Assembly: GCF_900573985.1 (NCBI RefSeq)
Contig: NZ_UWOK01000001.1
Span: forward strand, 1,550,001 to 1,614,000
Direction of reading: 5' to 3'
Source of the DNA: Campylobacter showae
GTDB taxonomy: Bacteria > Campylobacterota > Campylobacteria > Campylobacterales > Campylobacteraceae
Length of the DNA: 64,000 nucleotides
Shown: piece by piece, positions 35,650 through 44,264 of the stretch
Layout: each line of letters begins with the position of its first letter
Position numbering within the stretch: position 1 is the stretch's first letter
Program-made: the position numbers and the translations under genes
The notes under the pieces: model-generated
What the model saw: the letters and a program-made list of their open reading frames with translations, nothing else
Told to the model about the DNA's origin: nothing
Database searches by the model: none

Positions 35650-36834
35650 TTACTCCACGCATTTCATTATCCTGTGTCGCCCGGCCCAATAGAGCATCGC
35701 ATAGCCCGTCACGCCCGAGATCAGCGACGCGATGAGTACCGCGAGCTTATCGGCGTACGCGAACTCGTAGGTGTCGTGATAAGAGAGCGAATTTATAAAA
35801 AGACTCATCGTAAAGCCGATGCCAGTAAGCAAGCAAAGGCCGTAAAACTGGGCTAGATTGCAGTATTTTGGTAGCTTTGCGAGCTTAAATTTGATAGCAA
35901 GAAAGCAAAATCCAAATACCCCAAGCTGCTTGCCCGCAAACAGCCCCAGTATGACGCCTAGCGACACGGGGTGGAAAATCTGCTCCAGCCCGATACCTTT
36001 TAGCGAGATGCCAGCATTTACGAAGGCAAACACCGGTAACACGAAAAAGGCGACATAACCGTGCAGGTCGTGCTCGATCTGCTTTAGCATCGAGCCCTCA
36101 CCATCTTTTGCTTTAAGCGGTATGAAAAATGCCGCCACGACGCCCGCTAGCGTCGCATGCACGCCTGATTTTAGCACGCTCACCCAAAGGATAATGCCCA
36201 AAATCACATAGCAAGCTTTTTTATTTACGCCTGCTAAATTTAAGGCCAAAAGTCCCAAAGTAGCCGCTCCGGCAACCATAAACGATACTGCCGAGAGATG
36301 TCCGCTGTAAAATATCGCCATTATCAAAATCGCGCAAACGTCGTCGATGATAGAGAGCGTCACGAGAAAAATTTTAAGACTCGCCGGCACTCTTTTGCCT
36401 AAAATCATTATGATACCTAGAGCAAACGCCGTGTCCGTCGCAGTCGGGATCGCCCAGCCTTTTAGCGCGAAAGCGTCGGCGTGGTTAAACGCGTAAAAAA
36501 CGAGCGCGGGCATGACGATGCCGCCGACAGCGCCCACGATAGGTAGCACGATCTGAGCGGGATTTCGCATCTCGCCCTCGACTATCTCGCGCTTTAGCTC
36601 AAGCCCTAAAAGGAAGAAAAAAACCGCCATGAGACCGTCGTTTACCCACAAAATAAGCGGCTTTTGCAGGCTAAATTCGCCGAAAACCACGCCCATATTT
36701 ATGCGTAAAAAGGAGTTGTAAAATCCGCTCAAAAAACCGTTTTGAAATATCATCGCAAAAATCGCGGCAAGTATGAGCAAGATACCCGAGCTCGCCTCGT
36801 TTTGGACGAAATTTTTAAAAGAAATATGTTTCAA
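35650..36834 (-). CDS. nhaA: Na+/H+ antiporter NhaA
   Basis: Inner-membrane sodium/proton antiporter, 394 aa, with about 12 helices. Family landmarks are PLILWVNDGLMAVFFFLLGL, WAIPTATDTAFALGI with the paired aspartate region IDDVCAILIMAIFYS, and GIGFTMSLFI near the end. The start is TTG with AAGG upstream. It probably heads a three-gene unit with the DUF2157 and GDYXXLXY genes. Sodium extrusion may help couple with the energy-conserving hydrogenase, but placement alone does not prove this. Confidence 0.95.
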   Translation of the reverse strand: MKHISFKNFVQNEASSGILLILAAIFAMIFQNGFLSGFYNSFLRINMGVVFGEFSLQKPLILWVNDGLMAVFFFLLGLELKREIVEGEMRNPAQIVLPIVGAVGGIVMPALVFYAFNHADAFALKGWAIPTATDTAFALGIIMILGKRVPASLKIFLVTLSIIDDVCAILIMAIFYSGHLSAVSFMVAGAATLGLLALNLAGVNKKACYVILGIILWVSVLKSGVHATLAGVVAAFFIPLKAKDGEGSMLKQIEHDLHGYVAFFVLPVFAFVNAGISLKGIGLEQIFHPVSLGVILGLFAGKQLGVFGFCFLAIKFKLAKLPKYCNLAQFYGLCLLTGIGFTMSLFINSLSYHDTYEFAYADKLAVLIASLISGVTGYAMLYWAGRHRIMKCVE

Positions 36835-36965
36835 ATTTTAGCCTTATGATAAAAATAGCGATAAACTTCGGCGATTTTAACATCAAAGGGCTAAATGCGC
36901 GATAAAAAAGAGACTTTTGCGGGCAAATTTGATATAGCTTATCAGACTTGCCCGCATTTTATGCG

Positions 36966-37379
36966 TTACGATCGCGGGATGGCAGCCTTGGTGAGTTTTG
37001 CAAATTTAACCCCTTTTAGTCCGCCCATTTTTTCTGAAAATTTCTCGATAGACCCTGCTTTGCCGCGCAGTATCAGAGTCTCTAGGCAGTTATCGTGATC
37101 CACGTGGACGTGGGTCGTGCAGGCGATGTGCAGGTTCGCCTTGTGCTCGATGTCCATCATTTTCACGACGAGGTCGTTTTGGTGATGTAGATAAATGAGC
37201 GTCAAAACGCCGATAAGATCATCATCCGCGTCCTTCCAACTATCATTTACTATTTTTTCCCTAATGAGATCGCGAGTGAACTCGCTTCTCGAAGCATAGC
37301 CCTGAGCGCTTATTTTGTTGTCAAGTTCGTCTAATAACTGCTTTGGCAACGAGACGCTGAATCTTATGATATTTTCCAC
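36966..37379 (-). CDS. nikR: Nickel-responsive transcription regulator NikR
   Basis: Ribbon-helix-helix DNA-binding protein with an ACT-like nickel domain, 137 aa. The RHH part is [18 protein letters not shown]. The nickel ligands fit the canonical spacing: His79, His90, His92 and Cys98 (H-x10-H-x-H-x5-C). The start is GTG, with AAGGAGG six bases upstream. It lies 51 bp after hypF and probably has its own promoter. It is the likely nickel switch for the surrounding hydrogenase and hyp genes. Confidence 0.95.
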   Translation of the reverse strand: MENIIRFSVSLPKQLLDELDNKISAQGYASRSEFTRDLIREKIVNDSWKDADDDLIGVLTLIYLHHQNDLVVKMMDIEHKANLHIACTTHVHVDHDNCLETLILRGKAGSIEKFSEKMGGLKGVKFAKLTKAAIPRS

Positions 37380-37407
37380 TATCGCCTCCTTAAAGAAATT
37401 ATTAGAT

Positions 37408-37413
37408 ATTATA
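37408..37413 (-). promoter_or_regulatory. Putative -10 box of nikR
   Basis: The minus strand reads TATAAT within the 51-bp hypF-nikR gap. Flanking AT-rich words (ATTATTAGATATTATAC on the plus strand) might hold an autoregulatory NikR site; no site can be proven by eye. Confidence 0.4.
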
Positions 37414-37430
37414 CATCAGAAAACTTTAAT

Positions 37431-39656
37431 TTAAATTAATGTAAGTGCGATTTGACCGATAGCTACCGAAGAGTCGTTTGACGAAAAGTTCTTATTTATG
37501 TAATACTTCTTACCTTTTCGCTTAAGAATTAAAATTACATTTTCAAGCAGGGCTTTATTTTGAAAAACTCCGCCTGCGAGCAAGATATCGTTTGACTGCG
37601 CGCAAGCTACGTCTGCTACAAGCTTTGCAAGCCCTTTTATAAAGCCCGTCGCAGCCGTTTTAGCATCGTCTTTTAAAGCTCTTTTAAAGGCTTCTTTAAA
37701 GCAAATTTTGTCACTCCTGATCTCAAACTCGTAGCAGGCGTCTAAATTTGCGTCGTAGAGCGCTTCTAAGCTCATTCCCGCCTCGCCCTCATAGCTGATG
37801 CTATCAAGCCCGAGGATCACCGCCGCAAACGCGTCAAATATGCGTCCAAGCGAGCTTGTTTTGACGCAGTTTATTTGATTTTCGTGCAGGATTTTTAGAT
37901 TTTTTCGCTTGGCTGGGTCAAATTTATCCAAAAACGCCTCCGCCTCGCTCTCTAAATCATATTTTAAAATCGCGGAATAAGCGATCTGCCAGATATTTTT
38001 TACGCTAGCTTCGCCGCCGATCAGCAAAATTTCGTCAAATCTGCAAACTCGCTCGTACTCTTTGCCGCGCACTTTTAGTATCTCTCCGCCCCAGACGCTC
38101 CCGTCCGCGCCGTATCCCGTGCCGTCAAAGCAAAAGCCCAAATACTCGCGCTTTGCGTCCAGATCGTTTTCTAAAATCACCGAAAGCAAATGCGCGTGAT
38201 GATGCTGGATCTGCGTGATATTTGGGCCAAAATTCGCGGCGTATTCGCGCGCCCATTTTAAATTTAAAAAATGCGGGTGCAAATCAGCTACGATCTCGTC
38301 AAATTTTAGCTCGTAAATCTCGCTAAAAAGATTAATTAGCGCGCAAAACCGCTCATAGGTCGCGACGTTTTTTAGATCGCCGATATACGGGCTTATCATT
38401 AGCTCGCCGTCCTTAAAGATCGCAAACTGATTTTTTAGCTCGGCTCCGACGGCCAAAACGGTCTTTTCGCTCTTAAATTTCGTGCGGATAAATTTGGGAT
38501 GCACGCCGCGGCTAGTGCGGATAAAAACGGGCTCGCCGTCTGCCACAAACGCGATACTATCGTCGCTTGGTGAGTGGATCTCGCGGTCGTTATCTAGGTA
38601 AAAATCTATCACGCCGCCCAGCTTTTCTCGCAGGTCGTTTTCGTCGTAGATGATGGGCTCGCCAGAGACGTTGGCCGAGGTGGCGATAACGTCGCCCTCT
38701 AGGTACTCAAAAAGCAAAAGATGAACGCCGGTGTATGGCAAAAATATGCCGATTTTATTTAGTCCTGGCGCTAAATTTGAGGGAACCGGCGCGCCAGGCA
38801 AGCTTTGTAAAACGACGATCGGTTTTAAATTCGAGCTTAAAAGGCGCTGCTCCTCTGGCGAAATTTGAGCGTATTTTTTAGCGCGCGCAAGGTCTTTGCA
38901 CATCACGGCAAAGGGCTTTTTAGGCCGCTTTTTGCGCTCTCTTAGCAGCCCTACCGTGTCCTCCTCTAAACGGCATATCAGATGAAATCCGCCAAGTCCT
39001 TTTACGGCTAAAATTTTACCCTCGTTTATGAGACGTGCGGCCTGTTTTGCGCTTTCGTTATCCTGCGCCAAAACCCGCCCGAATTTGTCTTTTAAAGTAA
39101 GCCTTGGCCCGCAGTTTGGGCATGAAACGGGCTGTGCGTGATAGCGGCGATTTAGCGGATTTTTGTATTCGCCCTCGCAAAATTCGCACATCTTAAACGC
39201 GCTCATCGTCGTGTTTGCACGGTCGTAAGGCAGGGACTTGATGATAGAAAATCTCGGGCCGCAGTTGGTGCAGTTTATAAAAGGATAACGGTAGCGCGGG
39301 TCTGCGGGGTCGTAAAACTCGCGCTTGCAGTCGGCGCAGAGGGCAAAATCTGGCAAGATAGGCGCGTGTTTTTTAGCTGATTTTGAGGCGACTATCTGAA
39401 AATCATCAAATTTCGCGCCCTCTAGCTCTGTTTTTTGCATCTCGTCGATACGAGCGAGGCTTGGCAGCTCCTCATGTAGCGCTTTTTCAAATTTTTCTAT
39501 CTGTTCATCGCATCCGCAAAGCGTTAGTTTTACGCCCTCGTCGTCGTTGTAAATTTCGCCCGCAAGGCCGAATTTAAGGGCTAAATTATAAACAAAAGGG
39601 CGAAAACCCACACCTTGAACCAGGCCTGAAATTTCATATTTAAAACATCTCTTCAA
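37431..39656 (-). CDS. hypF: Carbamoyltransferase HypF
   Basis: Transfers carbamoyl from carbamoyl phosphate to HypE, starting cyanide-ligand synthesis, 741 aa. Domains in order are acylphosphatase (GLVQGVGFRPFVYNLA), zinc-finger repeats (CADCKREFYDPADPRYRYPF and FCEGEYKNPLNRRYHAQPVS), a YrdC-like domain (GLGGFHLICR, then KKRPKKPFAVMCKDL) and a Kae1-like domain (HHHAHLLSVILEND, LLAGGVFQNKALLENV). The start is TTG inside the end of hydE, a 17-bp overlap. It is full length. Confidence 0.97.
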   Translation of the reverse strand: MKRCFKYEISGLVQGVGFRPFVYNLALKFGLAGEIYNDDEGVKLTLCGCDEQIEKFEKALHEELPSLARIDEMQKTELEGAKFDDFQIVASKSAKKHAPILPDFALCADCKREFYDPADPRYRYPFINCTNCGPRFSIIKSLPYDRANTTMSAFKMCEFCEGEYKNPLNRRYHAQPVSCPNCGPRLTLKDKFGRVLAQDNESAKQAARLINEGKILAVKGLGGFHLICRLEEDTVGLLRERKKRPKKPFAVMCKDLARAKKYAQISPEEQRLLSSNLKPIVVLQSLPGAPVPSNLAPGLNKIGIFLPYTGVHLLLFEYLEGDVIATSANVSGEPIIYDENDLREKLGGVIDFYLDNDREIHSPSDDSIAFVADGEPVFIRTSRGVHPKFIRTKFKSEKTVLAVGAELKNQFAIFKDGELMISPYIGDLKNVATYERFCALINLFSEIYELKFDEIVADLHPHFLNLKWAREYAANFGPNITQIQHHHAHLLSVILENDLDAKREYLGFCFDGTGYGADGSVWGGEILKVRGKEYERVCRFDEILLIGGEASVKNIWQIAYSAILKYDLESEAEAFLDKFDPAKRKNLKILHENQINCVKTSSLGRIFDAFAAVILGLDSISYEGEAGMSLEALYDANLDACYEFEIRSDKICFKEAFKRALKDDAKTAATGFIKGLAKLVADVACAQSNDILLAGGVFQNKALLENVILILKRKGKKYYINKNFSSNDSSVAIGQIALTLI

Positions 39657-41181
39657 TCAAAAACTCTTTGCTAAATTTGGCATTTAAACCCGTTTTTAGA
39701 TGCTTTAACGTCAAATTTGCAAGCGTTTTGTTCTCAAAAAGCGAGCCGCAAAGCAGCGCGTTTTGCACGCCAAAATCCTGCTTTAGCGAGTATGAAAAAT
39801 CGCTCAAAAAATAAGCCAGCGACTCGGCGTATCCGTAGCTAAGCAGCCTATCATCGACGCCAGCGAGCCTAAAGCTCATGCCGCTCCTGGCAAATTTAAC
39901 GACGTCAAAATGCGTTTTGTTTAGCATTTTAAAATCGAGCCTAGGCCCTTTTGCGCCGTTAAAATCGCTCGCGTTTTGCAGTAAAATCTCTCCCGCTTTT
40001 TGCGCATCGCTATCAAATCCAAGCAGCGATCCAGCCATACAAAATAGCCCGAAAAAGCCGTTTTGTACGTTTATCTCGCCGTGCGGCAATCTAAAGCTTT
40101 CGCCGTAATTTTGAAGCAATCTCTCGCCGCCCTCCTCGCGCTTTATCTGTGCGTAAAGCTCCTTAAAGCTCGCGGGCAAGGCGAAATTTAAGACGTTAAA
40201 ATCATCAAATTTGGGGTAAATTTTAACTTCATCGTCTTTAAACCTGCTTAAAAATATTCTAGCTATCCCGCCGTCTGCGTCAAATTCTTTTTTTGCGAGA
40301 TTAAAAGCGGCTAGATTTTTATCCCTAGCGCCCTCTATCTTGCTCAAATTTGAGCACGAATAATAAATCCTAGAGCCGCAAAAAATGTACCCGTTTTCAA
40401 GCACAATGGCCTTAAACGGCGGCTTTTGCGCCGAAAAAGCGATAAAATTTACGCCCGCTTTAAAAAGCTTGTCGCAAAGCGCGTAGATGAAAATATCCCT
40501 AGCCGCGCATACGTCAAAGAACCTTGGCGAGACTGGGTGATTGCCGCGGTAAATCGCCGTCGTTTTTAGCGTAACGGCGGGCTTTTCGTAGCTTGCTAGG
40601 GCAACCTGCTCAGCTTCGTTTGCGATAAAAATTTTCGGTAAATTTTTAAGATTTGTCGGCATTAAAAGATTAAAATTTGCGTTTAGTTCGGTGAAATTTG
40701 AAGCTTCAAATTCGCCGCTAAAATCTTTAAATTTTAAGCCCGTGCCCGCGCATAAATTTTTAAAAGCAAAATCTAAAAGCTCGTTAAAATTTGCCTTCGT
40801 CACGGGAGTAAATTTACCGTCTATAAAAACGCAAACGTCGCTAAAAACGCCATTTTCGCACTCTTTTAGCTCGCCTTTAAGATAGGCGCTAACGACGCTT
40901 GGCGTGATGTTTGAGAGTGTATTTTGCGGTTCGCTCGTTTTAACGCCTGGTGAATTTTCGCTCGCGTAGACCTTTGAGCCGCGCAAAAATATGCTGTGAG
41001 GCAGCGCGCTAGAGAGCAAATCAGAAAACGCCAAAAGCTCCTCTTGCGAGCCTTCAGTATAAAGCGTCGTTAAATCATGCTCCTTTTTAAGGTTAAAATT
41101 TAACCCGCTTTTTTGCGCGTAAAATTTAAGAAAAAATGCAAAATTTTCGCTCGCACAGTCAAACTCGTAAGCTAAAATCAT
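39640..41181 (-). CDS. hydE: HydE-like hydrogenase accessory protein, HypF-related
   Basis: A 513-aa protein in the position of hydE of the Wolinella/Helicobacter hydABCDE operon. Its C-terminus (ALLCGSLFENKTLANLTLKH) resembles the end of the adjacent HypF (ILLAGGVFQNKALLENVILI), and its N-terminal ~80 residues look acylphosphatase-like. The HypF zinc fingers and HHHAH motif are missing, so it is unlikely to carbamoylate. I infer a divergent HypF paralogue with a structural or assembly role. It overlaps hydD (ATGA) and hypF. Confidence 0.7.
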   Translation of the reverse strand: MILAYEFDCASENFAFFLKFYAQKSGLNFNLKKEHDLTTLYTEGSQEELLAFSDLLSSALPHSIFLRGSKVYASENSPGVKTSEPQNTLSNITPSVVSAYLKGELKECENGVFSDVCVFIDGKFTPVTKANFNELLDFAFKNLCAGTGLKFKDFSGEFEASNFTELNANFNLLMPTNLKNLPKIFIANEAEQVALASYEKPAVTLKTTAIYRGNHPVSPRFFDVCAARDIFIYALCDKLFKAGVNFIAFSAQKPPFKAIVLENGYIFCGSRIYYSCSNLSKIEGARDKNLAAFNLAKKEFDADGGIARIFLSRFKDDEVKIYPKFDDFNVLNFALPASFKELYAQIKREEGGERLLQNYGESFRLPHGEINVQNGFFGLFCMAGSLLGFDSDAQKAGEILLQNASDFNGAKGPRLDFKMLNKTHFDVVKFARSGMSFRLAGVDDRLLSYGYAESLAYFLSDFSYSLKQDFGVQNALLCGSLFENKTLANLTLKHLKTGLNAKFSKEFLIEEMF

Positions 41182-41849
41182 ATCGCGCCCTTTTTTGAAA
41201 ACTCTAAAGCGATATCGGAGACGCTAAAATTTGCGATCTTTTCGTAGTTAAATCCAAGCTGCGAAAGCTCGTTTAAAAGCGTCTTTTCCATCAAATTTGC
41301 CCCCTCTTGCGCCTGCGCGGAGAGCTCAAAGCTCATAGGCTCGATACGCTTTGGCACGATACCTAAAATTTTCGTCCGCGGCAAATCGCCCGCAAGCTCC
41401 ATGAGCCGCAAGGTCTCTAGCATCTCGACCTCGTGCGCGGAGCCGTTCCACGAGACGGCGGGCGGCATCTGCTCGTAACCGAAAAAGTACACGTCCCCCG
41501 TCTCGCCGCCCTCGGCGCTGATGCAGTCGGCAACTATCAAAGCATCCGCCCAAGCAATAACGGGCGTGAGCGCCATGGCTAGCGTACCGCCGTCAATAAA
41601 TTTTAGCTCCAAATTTGCGCCGTCTGCGTTAAATTTAGAGCCGTCGCTACGAGCGAGATCGCTACTTAAATTTGAGTTTGCGACGTCCAAATTTGACGAG
41701 CGAAATTTACCGCTCAAATTTGACGAGTCAAATTTATCCCCGTTTTTAGGGCTAAATTTGTAGTTTCGATCCATCATTTTGACAAAATGCACCCCCACGC
41801 CCTCGTCGCCAAACATCACGTTGCCGATACCTAGCACCAAAACGCGCAT
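41178..41849 (-). CDS. hydD: Hydrogenase maturation protease HydD with low-complexity insertion
   Basis: HyaD/HupD-type nickel-dependent endopeptidase that trims the C-terminus of the large subunit, 223 aa. GIGNVMFGDEGVGVHFVK gives the catalytic/nickel acidic residue, with a second in ADALIVADCI and the histidine in NGSAHEV. The family is usually about 155-180 aa. The excess is residues about 33-82, a Ser/Asn/Lys-rich insertion (SSNLSGKFRSSNLDVANSNL) encoded by AAATTT-rich DNA. It overlaps hydC by one base and hydE by four. Confidence 0.9.
   Translation of the reverse strand: MRVLVLGIGNVMFGDEGVGVHFVKMMDRNYKFSPKNGDKFDSSNLSGKFRSSNLDVANSNLSSDLARSDGSKFNADGANLELKFIDGGTLAMALTPVIAWADALIVADCISAEGGETGDVYFFGYEQMPPAVSWNGSAHEVEMLETLRLMELAGDLPRTKILGIVPKRIEPMSFELSAQAQEGANLMEKTLLNELSQLGFNYEKIANFSVSDIALEFSKKGAI
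41611..41760. repeat. AAATTT-rich degenerate repeat inside hydD
   Basis: Eight AAATTT words occur in 150 bases, several as CAAATTTGACGAG or TCAAATTTGACGAGTC. The segment remains in frame and is translated as the low-complexity part of HydD. This is degenerate, not an exact tandem array. Confidence 0.7.
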
Positions 41850-42532
41850 CAGTGCTCGTCTTTTACGAATTTATAGCCGCTTACGATGGCGTCCATAGCT
41901 CCGTTTTTGCCTTTTACAGCGTTAAATACTGCCATATACACGTGCGCTACGACAAAAACCATGATAATCCACATGCATATGCGGTGTATCGTGCGGACGT
42001 TTGCCAGCCCGCCCATGAGCTCCTCGCACTGCCTCATCGGCTCGTAAAGTAGCCCGCCAAGTCCCTCGTGATAGACGTGGACATAGAGCACGAGGCCCGT
42101 TAGGCAGATCAGAAAAAGCACCAGATAAAAGAAAAAATACGACGCAAACTGAAGCGGGTTATAAACGCCCCTTAGATGCGGGTGCGGGCCTAAAAACAGG
42201 TAGTATTTTATCTGCGCTATCCAGACTTTGGGATTAAAAAAATCGACGATACTAACGACCTCTTTACGGCTGTATTTATCAAATATAAATAGGTAGAGCT
42301 TGAAAATAAAGCACGCTATCAAGATAAATCCTGCGATCTGATGAGCCGCGCGCAACTTGGCGTTCATAAACAGCACCGGCTCGGTCGCGACCTCGGGGCT
42401 AACAAAAACATACGATATATAGTATCCGCTCACGACTAAAAATGTGATGGCAAAAAACCTGATCCAGTGCGTCGCTCTAAGCCCGATGGAAAATTCATAC
42501 TCGCTTTTGCAGTCAAATTTATGCTCGCTCAT
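41849..42532 (-). CDS. hydC: Ni/Fe-hydrogenase b-type cytochrome subunit
   Basis: Dihaem cytochrome b anchoring the hydrogenase and passing electrons to menaquinone, 227 aa. Four membrane helices are visible. Likely haem histidines include those in LRATHWIRFF, LRAAHQIAGF and the pair in VRTIHRICMWIIMVFVVAHV. I choose the ATG at 42532 (upstream AAAGGAG) over an open frame reaching 42622 that would overlap hydB. It lies 11 bp after hydB. Confidence 0.94.
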   Translation of the reverse strand: MSEHKFDCKSEYEFSIGLRATHWIRFFAITFLVVSGYYISYVFVSPEVATEPVLFMNAKLRAAHQIAGFILIACFIFKLYLFIFDKYSRKEVVSIVDFFNPKVWIAQIKYYLFLGPHPHLRGVYNPLQFASYFFFYLVLFLICLTGLVLYVHVYHEGLGGLLYEPMRQCEELMGGLANVRTIHRICMWIIMVFVVAHVYMAVFNAVKGKNGAMDAIVSGYKFVKDEH

Positions 42533-42543
42533 AGTCGCTCCTT

Positions 42544-44262
42544 TCACAAATTCGGGTTGATTTTGTATTCGCCTAGCCGCTTGCCGCGCGCATCCATCAC
42601 GTGCACGGCGCATGCGATACAAGGATCGTACGAGTGGATCTTGCGGATGATCTCAAGCGGCTTGGTTAGATCGGCGATCTTTAGCCCGATGAGGCACTCC
42701 TCGTAGCTTCCGCGTACGTTTGCGGCGTCTTTTGGCGAGGCGTTCCATGTGCTAGGCACGACTGCTTGCCAGTTGGTTATCACGCCGTCTTTTATGCGGC
42801 ACCAGTGGCTGAGCGCGCCGCGAGGGGCGTTGCCTTGGAAATTTCCTTTATACTCTTTACTGTTATCTATGACGTACTTAGCGCAGGTTTCTTGATCGGT
42901 TTTTAGATTTTCTACTAAGCTAGTAAAGGCGGTTAGTCCGTGATCGGCTACTAGTTTAGCCTCTAGCATCCTAGTTGCGGTTCTGCCTAGCGTAGAAAAT
43001 ACCGCCTCAAGCGGAAGTCCCGTGTCTTTTAAAAATTTATCTACGATCTTTACCACGCGCTCATTACCTTTGGCGTAGTTTATCACGATGCTAGCTATCG
43101 GGCCCACCTGCATAGGTTTGCCCTCATAGCGAGGAGCTTTGATCCAGCTATATTTGCCTTTTTCGTCAAAGACTTTAGTATCTACCTCTTTGCCGTGACC
43201 GTCTAGGGTTTTCATATCTTTTAAGCCGGTGTAGTTTGGCTCGGTCTCGCCGTCGTACGGATGCAGCGGAGCCGGGTTTTTATACCATGCGCGAGTGGCT
43301 TCCTCAGTGATCTTATCGCCATTTACTTCGTAAACCTTACTGATGTCGCCGTTTAAGATAGCGCCGCCTTGGATCAGATACTCGTTTCTGCCGACTAAAA
43401 ACTCGTCGTAAGCGAATAAATTTGGCACGCCGACGTCTTTTAGCACGCTTGGCTCGCTGCCGTAGGCTTTAGCGGCCATGACGAGATCGGGATAATACGC
43501 TCGGTTGATAAAATCAGCCGTTTCTTGAAATTTGGTTAGATATTCGCCTAATCTTGCGGGATCTAGCAAGTCCATCACGCAGGTCACGCCGCCTACGGTG
43601 AGGCTTTGGGGGTGCGGGTTTTTGGAGCCAAATATCGCCATCATCTGCGCTACCGTCCTTTGTATCCTTAGGCACTCTAGATAGTGCGATAGCACGATCA
43701 AATTTTGCTCGGGCGTAAATTTATAAGTCGGATGTCCCCAGTAGGCGTTGGCAAAAGGTCCTAAATTTCCTTTTTTTACGAAGGCTTCGACGCGTTCTTT
43801 TACCTCTTTTAGCTTATCTGCGCCGGTCGCGTAAGGAGTGTCGCAGTATTTAAACGCTTCGTCGCTAGCCTTGCGTACGTCCGCGCTTAGAGCCGAAACC
43901 ACGTCCGCCCAGTCAAGGCCGTGAAGCTGATAAAAATGCACCACGTGATCGTGCATATAAAGGGCGTTGTTCATCAGCGTGCGCGTTAGCTGCGCATTTA
44001 GCGGAGGGACTATGCCTAGAGCGTTCTCGACGGCCATGATGCCCGCGCGGTAGTGCGAAAACGTACAAACTCCGCAAATCCTCTGCATGAAAAACCCTGC
44101 ATCCCTCGGATCTCGCCCCTTTACGACCTGCTCTATGCCGCGCCAGAGCGTCGAGCCCGAGTAGGCCTCTTTAACTACGTTATTTTCATCTACGACGACC
44201 TCTATGCGCAGGTGGCCTTCTATTCTTGTTATCGGGTCTATTACTATTCTTTGCTCGCTCAT
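42544..44262 (-). CDS. hydB: Uptake [NiFe]-hydrogenase large subunit
   Basis: Catalytic subunit oxidising H2, 572 aa, acting in the periplasm after co-export with HydA. The N-terminal nickel motif is RICGVC (Cys63, Cys66) and the C-terminal motif is DPCIACAVH (Cys548, Cys551). The 18 residues after His554 (VMDARGKRLGEYKINPNL) are the peptide removed by HydD after nickel insertion. It begins two bases after hydA. No damage is seen. Confidence 0.97.
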   Translation of the reverse strand: MSEQRIVIDPITRIEGHLRIEVVVDENNVVKEAYSGSTLWRGIEQVVKGRDPRDAGFFMQRICGVCTFSHYRAGIMAVENALGIVPPLNAQLTRTLMNNALYMHDHVVHFYQLHGLDWADVVSALSADVRKASDEAFKYCDTPYATGADKLKEVKERVEAFVKKGNLGPFANAYWGHPTYKFTPEQNLIVLSHYLECLRIQRTVAQMMAIFGSKNPHPQSLTVGGVTCVMDLLDPARLGEYLTKFQETADFINRAYYPDLVMAAKAYGSEPSVLKDVGVPNLFAYDEFLVGRNEYLIQGGAILNGDISKVYEVNGDKITEEATRAWYKNPAPLHPYDGETEPNYTGLKDMKTLDGHGKEVDTKVFDEKGKYSWIKAPRYEGKPMQVGPIASIVINYAKGNERVVKIVDKFLKDTGLPLEAVFSTLGRTATRMLEAKLVADHGLTAFTSLVENLKTDQETCAKYVIDNSKEYKGNFQGNAPRGALSHWCRIKDGVITNWQAVVPSTWNASPKDAANVRGSYEECLIGLKIADLTKPLEIIRKIHSYDPCIACAVHVMDARGKRLGEYKINPNL

Positions 44263-44264
44263 TT

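Noticed and set aside
36835..36965. tRNA or small RNA gene in the nhaA-nikR gap
   Set aside because: No cloverleaf or strong stem could be drawn in these 131 bases.
42533..42622. Upstream extension of hydC
   Set aside because: The extension lies within the hydB end and follows no ribosome-binding site, while AAAGGAG precedes the ATG at 42532.
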